From the NCBI GenBank assembly GCA_940337035.1, contig CALNHX010007600.1, forward strand, positions 1 through 64,000: a DNA stretch of 64,000 nucleotides, read 5' to 3'. Below the pieces are notes generated by a model. That model was not told the origin of the DNA and ran no database searches. It saw only the letters and a list, made by a program, of their open reading frames with translations. Below, piece after piece: positions 9,986 through 19,680 of this stretch. Both the position numbers and the translations under genes were made by a program. The stretch comes from Agriotes lineatus. Taxonomy: Eukaryota; Arthropoda; Insecta; Coleoptera; Elateridae. Numbering within the stretch: position 1 is the stretch's first letter; every line of letters starts with the position of its first letter.

Positions 9986-10315
9986 TTACTTGAAAATAGA
10001 GCTCAATACACCAGTAATTAATGGAGCTAATATCAGTGGTAGCAAAGCGCCACCCTTCTGTATTAGTATTTGACGCTTCTTTTTTATAGACTCTCCAGGC
10101 TTGACTAAATTCCTAAGAACAGCTTTATGCTTCGAGATCGTTGATTTTTGATTAGGCGATAAAGGTATTTTTCCTTTTAAGGTATTATGCACACACTCGC
10201 AGATACAATGAATTTGTTTATTGCCTACGGCTTTTAATAATGCGGTTCGCTCCTTTGGTCCGAGTTTATGTAGAGCACGCAACAACTCCGAATTTCTAAT
10301 TACTGATCGAGACAT
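9986..10315 (-). CDS. Small basic protein with hydrophobic C-terminus (core/membrane candidate), ~109 aa
   Basis: ATG at 10,315 is used; the frame is also open one GTG codon upstream. The N-terminal half is helical and contains a CICECVH Cys cluster, the middle is Lys-rich (GESIKKKRQILIQKGG), and the last ~20 residues are a hydrophobic helix (LLPLILAPLITGVLSSIF). A protein of this layout recurs beside the capsid and integrase genes in insect Polintons and could be a condensing or membrane-active virion protein. A TATAAAAG box about 40 nt upstream suggests it starts a transcript that runs through the whole block. Confidence 0.7.
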   Translation of the reverse strand: MSRSVIRNSELLRALHKLGPKERTALLKAVGNKQIHCICECVHNTLKGKIPLSPNQKSTISKHKAVLRNLVKPGESIKKKRQILIQKGGALLPLILAPLITGVLSSIFK

Positions 10316-10351
10316 CACTAGTGAATGAGAGTAAACTGGTTAGTGTACGAG

Positions 10352-10359
10352 CTTTTATA
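10352..10359 (-). promoter_or_regulatory. TATA box for the minus-strand morphogenesis block
   Basis: TATAAAAG on the minus strand, in a GC-flanked setting, about 40 nt upstream of the 110-aa gene's ATG. It sits at a sensible distance for a short 5' UTR. No comparable TATA box is seen in the few-base gaps between the downstream genes. Confidence 0.6.
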
Positions 10360-10380
10360 CCCCTTTTTCGGCATATAAAT

Positions 10381-10983
10381 TTAGCACGTTCCATCTTGGC
10401 GAAAAATCGATGTTCTATACCTCGCTATATCAGGTGTACTTTGCTTTAAGTCGAATAACAAATACCCGTGTGGCCTAGCTGTTGCGTCCTCGTATGCTTC
10501 TTGAAGGAATCGCGGGTTTTCTGGACATATCTGTCTGGTTAAGTGCTTTATTTGAGCTCTATCTCGCGGATTTTTGAAAAGAATAATGTAATGAGCATTT
10601 AGGGAAATATCCCGCTGTCCTTTTCCTTGGTGAAAAATGTTTTGCGTAATAAAAAAAACACTGAGATTGTGGTGATGGCTCCCCTTGGTGAATATGTCTA
10701 CGACTGAGTTATTTGTTTCCCTCATTAAATCGTCGATTAGTAAAAGTTTGGGTTCGGACCCCTCAAAAGATGCCATGTCTGGCAGACCTTGTTGAAATTC
10801 GACTAAAGATTTTAAATCTTCGTACAATTTTTGCCACTCGCCATAACACCAAATAACTTTAGCGAAATTTACACTGCAGAGTTTTTTCATATTTTTCAAG
10901 AAATTAACAACAAAATACGATTTGCCTGATCCTGAGGGGCCTGCTATGATAGCAGAAAACGGATGTGAAAACTGATGCTCCAT
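10381..10983 (-). CDS. ATP: Packaging ATPase (Polinton ATP, A32/FtsK-HerA-like), 200 aa
   Basis: Predicted genome-packaging motor. Walker A is IAGPSGSGKSYF (about residues 13-24), Walker B is KLLLIDDLMRE (about residues 79-89), and FFITQNIFHQGKG (about residues 110-122) fits the sensor region with a Gln. ATG 10,983 begins MEHQFSHPFSAIIAGPSGSGKS, with very little N-terminal extension, typical of Polinton ATPases. The length (200 aa) is within the family range. It is separated from the 110-aa gene by a ~60-nt promoter gap and from the tRNA-Leu gene by ~90 nt. Intact. Confidence 0.9.
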   Translation of the reverse strand: MEHQFSHPFSAIIAGPSGSGKSYFVVNFLKNMKKLCSVNFAKVIWCYGEWQKLYEDLKSLVEFQQGLPDMASFEGSEPKLLLIDDLMRETNNSVVDIFTKGSHHHNLSVFFITQNIFHQGKGQRDISLNAHYIILFKNPRDRAQIKHLTRQICPENPRFLQEAYEDATARPHGYLLFDLKQSTPDIARYRTSIFRQDGTC

Positions 10984-11073
10984 TTTTATGCAGTGAGCGA
11001 TTATTACAGTAGGGCCGTCGTGAATAAACTAACCTAAAAAATCAACACGCTCATAATAAATACATTAAAAACA

Positions 11074-11155
11074 TGGTAAGTGCGGGAATCGAACCCACGA
11101 CCTCTTTCGAGATCAGATCTTAACTCTGACGCCTTAACCACTCGGCCAACCTACC
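11074..11155 (-). tRNA. tRNA-Leu (anticodon UAA) inside the Polinton
   Basis: Reads GGTAGGT at the 5' acceptor strand and pairs over seven positions with ACTTACC (one G-U), followed by discriminator A. D stem GCC/GGC, anticodon stem TCAGA/TCTGA with a seven-base loop containing TAA, a long class II variable arm CTCGAAAGAG and T stem GTGGG/CCCGC with loop TTCGATT. A box TGGCCGAGTGG and B box GGTTCGATTCC are perfect, and a T5 Pol III terminator follows on the minus strand (plus 11,067-11,071). All cloverleaf helices are intact, so it is probably functional. It lies between the ATPase gene and the orphan ORF, within the element. Confidence 0.92.
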
Positions 11156-11246
11156 TCATGTATAAACCAACACTCGCCACATAATTAAAAAGAAACACAG
11201 TTTTAAAACATTTTTATTTACATTTTCATACAATATTTCATATAAA

Positions 11247-11987
11247 CTAGGATATGTACGGTTTCATGCGCTCATCTGCATCAATCAACTTCTGCAGTTC
11301 TATAATAACATACATTTTAAATTTGAACACAAGTTCCCACAATAAAATATCGTTAGCGAAAGTCCAGCGTAGAGTATTAAAAATGATTGAATCATCAAGA
11401 CACAAATTTTCTGCATGTATTACTTTGTCAACGATCACTTCACCAAAATTTTGGAAATTGCACTTTACACGTTTCAAGTCATTTATTTTTACAACCATCA
11501 AGTTGTACATCGGCAATAAATTTGATAGTGTTTCATACGTTACGTAAAGGGTAAACTTGTTCTCGGGGTCCTTTGTAATAATCCTGCAGGTATCATTGTT
11601 CACGTACTCCACTGTGTGCTCAGTTAATTCACATCTGAAAGTCCCCTGCTTGGCCATCACAAACATGTTCGGTAGCGCTTCCACAAAAGTCATGAACGAC
11701 TCGGCTGTGAATGAAACACCTGCTCCAATGTCGGTCTTCAGAATTCTAGCAACAGGCGAAAATTGTTTATAAGGATCCAGTCCCAAATGAACAACCTTGC
11801 TGGCGCTATTGTTTAAAGGCACAGTGAGGTCGCATAATAGCCGTTTCTTTTCCCGTCGGGTTTGGCGGATCTCAGGCGTCACGATCGGTGTTACGTCATA
11901 GGAAGGCATCGTCTCCTCAATGAACACCCGCAGGTCCTCCTCGGTGGCATCTAGACGTGGTGAATACCCCTTGTCCTCCACGTTCAT
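11247..11987 (-). CDS. Orphan Polinton ORF near the right end, ~246 aa
   Basis: I do not recognise a family. The open frame reaches 12,098 but begins there with a GTG directly after a stop; the first in-frame ATG is 11,987 (MNVEDKGYSP). The N-terminus is acidic and disordered, and the C-terminal two thirds look globular with regular hydrophobic strands (FTLYVTYETLSNLLPMYNLMVV) and a final helical segment. A TATAAAAG box at 12,193-12,200 (minus) lies ~75 nt before an ATG at 12,121 whose short frame overlaps this one in another phase. Either a frameshift has split an N-terminal extension, or that short frame is an upstream ORF. Accessory genes at this position vary among Polintons. Confidence 0.6.
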   Translation of the reverse strand: MNVEDKGYSPRLDATEEDLRVFIEETMPSYDVTPIVTPEIRQTRREKKRLLCDLTVPLNNSASKVVHLGLDPYKQFSPVARILKTDIGAGVSFTAESFMTFVEALPNMFVMAKQGTFRCELTEHTVEYVNNDTCRIITKDPENKFTLYVTYETLSNLLPMYNLMVVKINDLKRVKCNFQNFGEVIVDKVIHAENLCLDDSIIFNTLRWTFANDILLWELVFKFKMYVIIELQKLIDADERMKPYIS

Positions 11988-12192
11988 GGCTGGAGGCTGT
12001 GGCGGTGCACCGTGTTGTTTTTTATTTAAAAGATGCGTTTTCTTACTTGTCTTTTCTGCTGCCGGTCTCCTGGTGTAGGGGCCTGGTTTTCTTTGCACTT
12101 ATTAACACTTCGAGAATCCATCTTAGTTACACTGGTGCTGTTGACACGACGGTTGAGAGTGAAGCAATTCGATGCGATATAGAGACCGCAGA

Positions 12193-12200
12193 CACTTTTA
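12193..12200 (-). promoter_or_regulatory. TATA box upstream of the orphan ORF
   Basis: TATAAAAG on minus, upstream of ATG 12,121 and of the ORF ending at 11,247. It is the same octamer as the one in front of the 110-aa gene. Confidence 0.5.
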
Positions 12201-12359
12201 TACAGGTACTAAAACAATACGTCAGCGGCACCCCACTCTCGAGCCGGAGCATGTCGGTGCCTGTGTTTTGCAATGCAGCCTCTGGTGGACAAAGCACTGT
12301 TAGTCACAAAACACATGTCTCGACCTGTTTTAAAAAGGGAACTTAGAAAATCGCGTAAT

Positions 12360-13580
12360 TTAACCCATTCAAATACTAGCGCGAAAATTTAAAGTGACCG
12401 TTGCGTAATTTATTTAGAAGCTAATGCGTAAATTAACCAGCAGGGTGGAACAACGAGAATATTGCAAATTATAAAAATAATTTTAAAATATATTATACAC
12501 GAAATTATTATAAACTAAGAGAGAAACTAGGAGAATCAAACTGTACTCATTTAATTTTTAAACTAACTGTTGTAATTTATAATTCGATCTAGCGAGTAAA
12601 ATTCAGTCGAAAATAACCTTTAAAATTTATTATAATATGAACACATTTAATTTTTAAACTAGCTGTTCTAATTTATAAATTGATCTGGCGACTAAAACTC
12701 AGTCGAATGTAACATTTAAAATTTATTATAATATGAATACGGAAATGTAATGTCAGAACAGCGAAGTGGTACACTGTTCAAACCTTTAAATCCAAAACGC
12801 TTTGGTAATTAGCGAATACAGTTACACGATGCAGTATGTTTTCCAGGAAACGATTCGTAAACAAGTGGAATGTGACTGATTTGTTAAATACATTTTCTTT
12901 TATTAGTATAACATCAACTACGTCCAATTAATTTTTTAAAAACTACAGAACTATAATATTTCAAAAGGATACGCTCTGACGACTAAATTTCAATCGAAAA
13001 TAACATTTAAACTGTATTAAATTATGCTTGCTTCGCTAGTGACCATGATTAATTCCTAAAACCTCGAGCGCTTCGTCAGCTCAGTTGGTTACGACCTCGG
13101 CCTACAAATGCAAAACTCGTCGGTTCAAATCCGACCAGCAGCCGTGACGAGCAGCTTTTTTAAAATAAATAAATTCGAGCGAGAGAGTACAACAGCGAGA
13201 GAGACAGATGTCAACGAGGCGAGTAATCAAATTCGAAAATGGGCGCTAAATTAGCAAATTTGAAAATACGCTAGAGGTGCGCGCGCACAAACCAAGATGT
13301 CCGACACCCGGGAAGTTTAAATTCAAAAACTGGGACTTGGAAAAAAATCTGAAAAAAAAATTTAAATTCAAATATTCGCGCCAGAAAACCAAGATGGCCG
13401 CCGTGTAATTCCAGAAGCAAATTAAAAATGGCCGCCGCGTAATTTAATCAGTAGCACATATGTAAATTACATATCAAACTTCATATGTGATTAATTAGAT
13501 CAATCCGCGAAATTAATTAGGTCAAACCGCGGATTTAATTCGCGGAATTCGCGGATTTAATTCGCGGTTTAATTCGCGGA
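12360..13580. repeat. Right terminal-repeat region of the Polinton (truncated)
   Basis: No protein gene. Segments match the palindromic element's arms in the same order: the stretch around 12,762-12,800 (AAGTGGTACACTGTTCAAACC), the one around 12,812-12,850 (GCGAATACAGTTACACGATG), a tRNA-like unit at 13,070-13,143, the GCGCGCGCAC/CCGGGAAGTTTAAA stretch near 13,280-13,330 and repeated AATTCGCGG words at 13,500-13,580. The imperfect repeat of an ~110-bp segment at 12,540-12,740 is also seen. The last ~90 bases present in the relative are absent here. Confidence 0.75.
13070..13143 (+). tRNA. Decayed tRNA-like Pol III unit in terminal repeat
   Basis: Near-consensus A box (CAGCTCAGTTGG), perfect B box GGTTCAAATCC inside a perfect T stem GTCGG/CCGAC, and a T6 run at 13,156-13,161 downstream. 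Acceptor and anticodon stems do not pair convincingly, so it is a tRNA-derived transcription unit or pseudogene rather than a working tRNA. A homologous unit sits at the matching place in both arms of the palindromic element. Confidence 0.6.
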
Positions 13581-15914
13581 TTGCTCCAATTTAGGTGTCG
13601 CCATACTACTTGCATCTCTTGCTTCCAAAATTCATCGTCTTTATCGATCACTTGGCATTTTATTCCCTTCTTCGTCCAAACTCCAAATATGCAATATTTT
13701 CTTTGGGTGATATGCAGTTGTCCCTGAATCTGATAATACCACTTATGTTTTTTATTTATATTGTACCTGTTATTATGAAATTTCCAAATGCTGATTTTCT
13801 TTTGTTGGACTCCTTCTTCTGGTGTAAGTTCCCTTGCAGAGAATGGACATTTCACTTCTACGAGACCATCGTGATCAATAATACCATCGGGCGAAGCACC
13901 AAGGTAATTAATGTCCTTGTCAATAAAAAGACCACATTTTCTTATAACTATGCCATAAAGACTAGCAATTTGCTCAACGGCGTCCGTTTCGTGAGCTTCA
14001 CCCCATTTCATGGCGTCAGTTGGCATGAAATTAGTGTCGTCAACAATTAAAGTTTTTACTAATTTTGCGCAAGGAGTGTGGTCCATTCTTCTACAAACTA
14101 TTCCAAAATTGGAAGCAGTTAGTAAATTCCTTCGAGTATTTCTCCAAAGTTCACTTTCTCCTTGTGTTCTTGTGTTTTTTTCTATCTCTTCTTTTTGCTG
14201 CTCTGTTTTACTCAAACGCTGCAGCCACTGTTCCTTCGCTAAGTGGAATTGTTGTTCATCCATATCTGGCTTCATACATTTATCGCCATAATGTTCGTCC
14301 TCCACATTATGGAAGCGCAGTTTGTTTTAGCTCTCTGTTCTTTTCTCTTTTGTCGTTGCTCTGTTGTGTGAGTAAGTCTTTTTTTATTTCTCAGTTCTAT
14401 CCTTTTTACGTAATTGGAAGGACTAACTCCACTGTTTAATAATTTATGAATTTTGTAGACAGGTCTTTTAGAATTATGCGATACCACAGCAGCTGCACAT
14501 CTACTTTGATAAGATCGACGTAATGCATAATTTATGCGTTTTCCACCAGTAAATTTAGCAATTATGGAATTTAGCTGCTCTACAATATTGCTGTCGACGT
14601 CATAAATAAGACTTCTTGCATGGCCCGCCAAACTTTTCACATACTCCATAACTTTTTCATAAATCCCCACCAATTCCAAATCTGTTACTAAATTATTCTC
14701 GTCTGGTTCAGTTTTTTTGCAAAAATAACCTATTGCGGCACATTTTTTATGTTCCCCAAAAGTATGACTTGGGTTGTTTAGAATGTCGTTTCTAAGGTCT
14801 GTAACTTTTTGGCTAAATTCAGTGTTTTCGGCTTTCCGGTGTGCTATTGCTTTTACAACACCAATCCTCATTTTGAGTATATTTGTTTGTACATGCTTTC
14901 TTACACACTTAGGTCCTAGTTTAGTGTTGTTACTAATTTCCTGCATTTTGTTACAAAAGTTGCGCAGAAGATGATTCCTGCATTCAATTTTTTGGACGAC
15001 TGTATTGTCATATGGGCGCATCTCTAATATTTTTTTATAGCAACTGCTATCACCATCTGCTATCATTCTATTATATATTAAATTATACATTTCTAAACTT
15101 TTACAGAACCCCTCAGCAATAATATCAGCTTCCATGCTGGTTGAACTGCCCGACCAATTCCGATAGCAAGGATGTTCTTTGGGCGTCATATTGCTTACTT
15201 GCGCGCGTTTGCAGGTTGTGCAGAACTTGTTTCTTACACCTAAATAGATCACCCTTCTCGTTTTATATCCAACTATGGCTGCAGTGCCAGAAAGGGAATT
15301 ATAATTTTTTCTATAACTGCGTTTAGCCCAACTACCATCACAGACAACCGTAATTAATGGGGAACCGTGTTCGTTGACATTTCCTTCTGCGATTGCTAAT
15401 CTGGCTTCTTCAGCAGCAGCTTCTTCCATTTCTTGTATGGCAGTCTTCTCCCAAGCTTCACAAACAATTTTATGTAGCCCATCATAAGTATTTGCAGACA
15501 TGGTAGGTACTGCAACCGAAGCGCAAAATTGTTCAAGATGAGAGAATCCTGACCCAATGCTCATGACTCCAATCACTGCACTGGTGTTCACGTTAACTAT
15601 CTCGGGATCTTCTTTATTATTAGTCCACACAGAACCAGTAAAATTGCACATATTGCATTTAAAAGTGATTATGGATACTGGGCCACGCCGTGTCTCCTTT
15701 ATGGGTATCATATTTTCTAAGGTACACGAAAATGCTTGGCTATTATTTCCAATATAAACTAATTGTTTAATAAAATATTCAATATCTACAATTCTTCTAC
15801 CTGAGAGTATAGGTTCTTCACGTGGAATTTCTTTTTCTACCGAAAGTTCACTTTTTCGTCATTTACATTGCCGGTATCAGTCGAGATATTTGTCGGTGGT
15901 ATCTCAAAATCCAT
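13535..15914 (-). pseudogene. Mutator-like transposase fused to YqaJ-type exonuclease, frameshifted
   Basis: Relic of a DNA-transposon or transposon-derived gene. The N-terminal part (from ATG 15,914) is in one frame and shifts at an A5 run (plus 15,852-15,856) into the long frame that ends at 14,272. That frame has a CNMC zinc pair, VVCDGSWAKRSY with a catalytic-type Asp, a KFCTTCKRA...HPCYRNWSGSS knuckle and MIADGDSSCYKKI, which are Mutator-type (Pfam 'Mutator') marks. A second shift near 14,290-14,300 leads into the YqaJ/lambda-exonuclease domain (13,535-14,305) with MKWGEAHETDAV, GASPDGIID, LVEVKCP and YYQIQGQL. The final codons run into the Polinton end near 13,580, so the true C-terminus may be lost. 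Two breaks make it inactive as assembled. Confidence 0.8.
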
Positions 15915-17196
15915 AGTTACCACTTCACTGCTAGAACCAACAAACAATAGTATATTACATACCAAGGGACAAAAGTGCATCATCATTTGATGGGAGTGCA
16001 AAAATGAAGTTTCTACTAATTTCAAATCAATCAGCAGTTAATAAAATAAAATAGGTAAAGAAAGGTAAATATGTGTACAAGCTTCGAATTTGTTAAATGA
16101 TTTTATGATACACGAAATCCTAACCATCATTTCTTTCAAATTTATATTGATAGTTTACTCATATACAATACCGCGAGCGGTAAACGAATTGCCGAAAATT
16201 TTTGTGAAAGTATATGAGTGTATATAAATTATATTACGTCCTACTTGTAAATAAAAATCTGTTGACGTGAAATAAATTCTTTGTCAAATTTGACATTGCT
16301 TATAGCTATCATACTAAATGACTTTTACAGGAAGTTAAATAAATTTCACAGGAACAGAAAAAATTGTCAACAGTAATTACATAAGTGGTGATAATTTTAA
16401 CTAGATTCACGAATCTTTGTTGCTATTAAGAAATCTCACGAGTGGACGAAGTCCACGAGTGGGATTTCTTAACAGCAACAAAGATGAGTGCTAATCTAGT
16501 TAAAAATTTTTAAAAAAATTATTACCACGAATGTAATTCGGCGTGATTATTTTTTAAACAGTTCAAGTTGTAGATTGGGTTTGATGGAGCTTCCAGATGA
16601 GTGTCCTGTTATTTTTAACAATTCCTGCTCACCTACTCCACTTTTAGCTAGTTGTGTTACAGCAGAAGAACGATTTGAATGGTTTGTGAAAAAATAGTCG
16701 CTGTAATTTGCTACTAGCAAATAGTCAGTGTAATTTTGATGCTACTAGCAAATAGTCAGTGTAATTTTGATGCTATTGGTCGATTTGAATTTATTTCTCA
16801 TTACTATTGGCTGATAACACTGTTTAAAAAATAATCATATACAATACCGCCAGCGGTCGACGAATTGCCGAAAATTTTTGTCAAAGTGTATGAGTGTTTA
16901 TCGCTTCGATATAAATTGGTCGAGTGCGACAGCACGAGACCAATTTTGAAGCAATAAGCACGAATAAACACTTTGACAAAAATTCATGCAATTCGTCGGC
17001 TGCAAGCGGAATTTGAAGGACTATTCAACGAACAAAATTGACATTTCTTAGTAATTAATCAATTTTATCACGTCCTCTTTGAAAATAAAAATCTGTTGAC
17101 GTAAAATAAATTGTTTGTCAAATTTGACATTTCTAATATCATATTTGATTAATTTTACAGGAAGTTAAATAAATGTCACAGGAAGAGAAAAAAATT
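15915..17196. repeat. Intergenic, with inverted-repeat MITE fragments
   Basis: No gene found. A hairpin-forming unit spans ~16,410-16,500 (AATCTTTGTTGCTATTAAGA with its complement, loop ACGAAGTCC). Related copies beginning CATATACAATACCGC occur at ~16,152 and ~16,845; the latter continues into an inverted partner ending near 17,010. A short direct repeat (CTACTAGCAAATAGTCAGTGTAATTTTGATGCTA-type, 16,710-16,775) is also present. These look like non-autonomous DNA elements. Confidence 0.5.
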
Positions 17197-17540
17197 GTCA
17201 TTAAAACTCCGCTAGCGGAATTGTTGCACAATTTTACGCTGATTGGTGGTAAATGACATAAATACTAAATTATGATTGGTGAATAGTTAACTTAAAGGGG
17301 GTGAGTTGAATAGTCATTAAAACTCCGCTAGCGGAATTGTTGCACAATTTTACGCTGATTGGTGGCAAATGACATAAATACTAAATTATGATTGGTGAAT
17401 AGTTAACTTGAAGGGGGTGAGTTGAATAGTCATTAAAATTCCTCTAGCGAAATTGTTGCACAATATGCTGATTGGTGCAAATAACAAAAATATTAAATTA
17501 TGATTGGTTAATAGTTAACATGAAGAGGGTGAGTTGAATA
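17197..17540 (+). repeat. Three-copy 116-bp tandem repeat
   Basis: Units start at 17,197, 17,313 and 17,429 with GTCATTAAAACTCCGCTAGC and end in GGTGAGTTGAATA. The first two are almost identical, the third more diverged. Each contains the palindrome CCGCTAGCGG, or a decayed form of it in unit 3. Confidence 0.85.
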
Positions 17541-17554
17541 GTAGCTAAAATAAG

Positions 17555-18335
17555 TTTTATTCGCAATCACATTGTAATGTGTCAACTTCATGACATGACA
17601 ACAGCTGGGAACTAGATGATTACTTGAAACTAGCCAGGAAATTATTACGTACCCCGAAAAATATTACATACCTGAAGAGTGGGGTGTTTCCATGGTAACA
17701 AAACATTGAGTGGGTTGTTTTCATGGTAACAATAGTATATTACATACCGAGGTGGGAAGTGTTTCATTACTGTCGAGAGATTAGGTAGTTTACCGAGACG
17801 CGTAGCGTCGAGGTTAACTTTATCTCGAGACAGGGATTAAACTTTCCACCGTGGTATGTATACTATTTTATTTGCAATCATCTAATTTTAAAAATAACTA
17901 CAATTGAATTCTGAATAATAGATATCTTGATGTAGCTAATATTTTTGTTACCATAAAAACAACCCACTCAATGTTTTGTTACCATGGAAACACCCCACTC
18001 TTCAGGTATGTAATATTTTTCGGGGTTTGTAATAATTTCCTGGCTAGTTTCAAGTAATCATCTAGTTCCCAGCTGTTGTCATGTCATGAAATTGACACAT
18101 TACAATGTGATTGCGAATAAAATTATTTGCTACATCAAGATATCTATTATTCAGAATTCAATTGTAGTTATTTTTAAAATTAGATGATTGTAAATAAACT
18201 AGTATACATACCACGGTGGAAAGTTTCATCCCTGTCTCGAGATAAAGTTAACCTCGACGCTACGCGTCTCAGTAAACTACCTAATCTCTCGACAGTAATG
18301 AAACGCTTCCCACCTCGGTATGTAATATACTATTT
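17555..18335. repeat. Interleaved long inverted repeats (A-B-A'-B')
   Basis: Segment A (about 17,555-17,735, from TTTATTCGCAATCACATTG) is repeated in reverse complement at about 17,940-18,125. Segment B (about 17,733-17,938, from ATTACATACCGAGGTGGGAA to the ATCTTGATGTAGC word) is reverse-complemented at about 18,127-18,335. The order A-B-A'-B' is interleaved rather than nested. No coding capacity. Confidence 0.75.
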
Positions 18336-19462
18336 CAGTTCTAATTTATTCTTACCTCTGCACAACATTAGTTGTAATTTCATTTTGTGTTTCTACGACT
18401 GAGAGATTAGGTGATGGATCATCTGCGATTTTTAACTTCTTTAATTTCTGGCTATAGAAGAAATTTTTATGGATAAATGTTGAGAATTAGTTTAATTGCA
18501 CCATTTTTACTAACCTTTCAAAATACTTTATTAAATTACACTTTCTCTTGTAAGGTTTTATACTTGGAAAAGCTCTAGCCTTTGCACTACATCGGTGACT
18601 TGGTCTTTTTGAGCGTTTTTCATCCATATTTACACAGAAAAAATTCAATTTTACTCAGAAATAAAGAAATTTAAGTTAACAATTTTATTTATAATTAACA
18701 GAATGTCATTAAAACTTAAAATAAGCACAGCTACAGAAATGGTACACAATTTCTTAAATACTCAGTTACACGACGAAGTTACAAATGCAACTAACAAGTA
18801 AGGGTAGGCGATCTGCCCGCCAAATATTGCGCACGTGTCTTGAGTAACCGGATCCTCAGAGCGGGCGGCGAAGCGCTTTATTGCAACAAACATCGGACGT
18901 GTACCCCACATCTGGATGCACTAAATGCCCTTGGTGGCGACACCAAGCAACGGCTAAATGTAACTGTGAAAGTAATTGCAACTCACTAGTATTTTGGTAA
19001 TTACTCTTTATCAGTTGACATACTTTTACCCATTTTTGTAAAAACGTTGTCTGTAAGAATACCAGCATGCAATGGTTTTTATATATTTTGGAGTTACGAT
19101 ATTGTTTATCGTGTGCATGCTTTCAAAGAGGTACGCAATTTTTGTAACTTTAACACTCAATAAAATATTTTGCGTACAAGATAATACCATTTTAGTAAAT
19201 CTAAAACACAGTCTCAATCATTGCGTCATTTCACATAAAAATGTAAATTTATCCTGCCAACGGAAAACGCTAAATGACTAAAATCCGAACGTATGATTTT
19301 ACCTTAGTTGAATACTACTAGATAGGAACCTTAAAACTGTTTCCAGTTGTGGTGCAGAAAGTGACTACTTTCTGCACTCTTATGTCAAGGTTTTCTGGCC
19401 GTCTGTTCTACATGCCCCAGTGATTCCGATAATTAATGCAACCTGAAAATTAATATTATGAA
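18336..19462. other. Intergenic, no gene recognised
   Basis: AT-rich with a short GC-richer patch at 18,800-18,960 (CGGGCGGCGAAGCGC). No coding frame with recognisable content and no obvious tandem repeat. Confidence 0.4.
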
Positions 19463-19680
19463 TTAATGGAGATAGGGGAATATTTTTAGCATCTTATTTT
19501 GAACAAACGCAAATGTTTGATCAGCAGTTTCTTTCAAGAATTTCCCAATGGCTGCCACACTCAGTACCTTAGGCTTTTTAGGCTTGTATCCGCTTTTTAA
19601 GAATGCAAAACATTGGCTGTATTTGCTTATATCTTTATTCACCTTCATCGATATCATAGATTTTAATATTGAATAAAACG
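19463..19680 (-). pseudogene. Fragment of a tyrosine-recombinase-like (Crypton/ZMYM-type) ORF
   Basis: A short frame has the segment VNKDISKYSQCFAFLKSGYKPKKPKVLSV (given in parts) and IGKFLKETADQ. These resemble the N-terminal arm-binding region upstream of the catalytic domain in Crypton-derived proteins of insects. The catalytic part is absent. It may be a decayed, truncated copy; the match is by memory of the family only. Confidence 0.45.

Larger units (their letters stand above)
1..13580. mobile_element. Polinton/Maverick (adintovirus-like) element, left end outside window
   Basis: The hallmark Polinton gene set occurs together: protein-primed family B DNA polymerase, retroviral-type integrase with chromodomain, adenain-like cysteine protease, A32/FtsK-like packaging ATPase, and major and minor capsid proteins. 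The polymerase is on plus and converges on the morphogenesis/integrase block on minus. The right ~1.2 kb (about 12.36-13.58 kb) is homologous to the ends of the palindromic element at 38.6-48.8 kb and so represents the terminal repeat. Compared with that element the outermost ~90 bases are missing: similarity stops near 13,580, where the last codons of a YqaJ gene begin. The left terminus precedes base 1. Coding regions are mostly open, so the insertion is fairly young, but the minor capsid gene carries a frameshift. Confidence 0.93.

Noticed and set aside
16440..16500. Hammerhead-type ribozyme in the CGAGTGGACGAAGTCC hairpin
   Set aside because: The conserved CUGAUGA and GAAA core elements are not arranged as required; it is a simple hairpin of a MITE.
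17197..17540. CRISPR-like array
   Set aside because: Direct repeats are contiguous 116-bp tandem units without unique spacers, in eukaryotic DNA.
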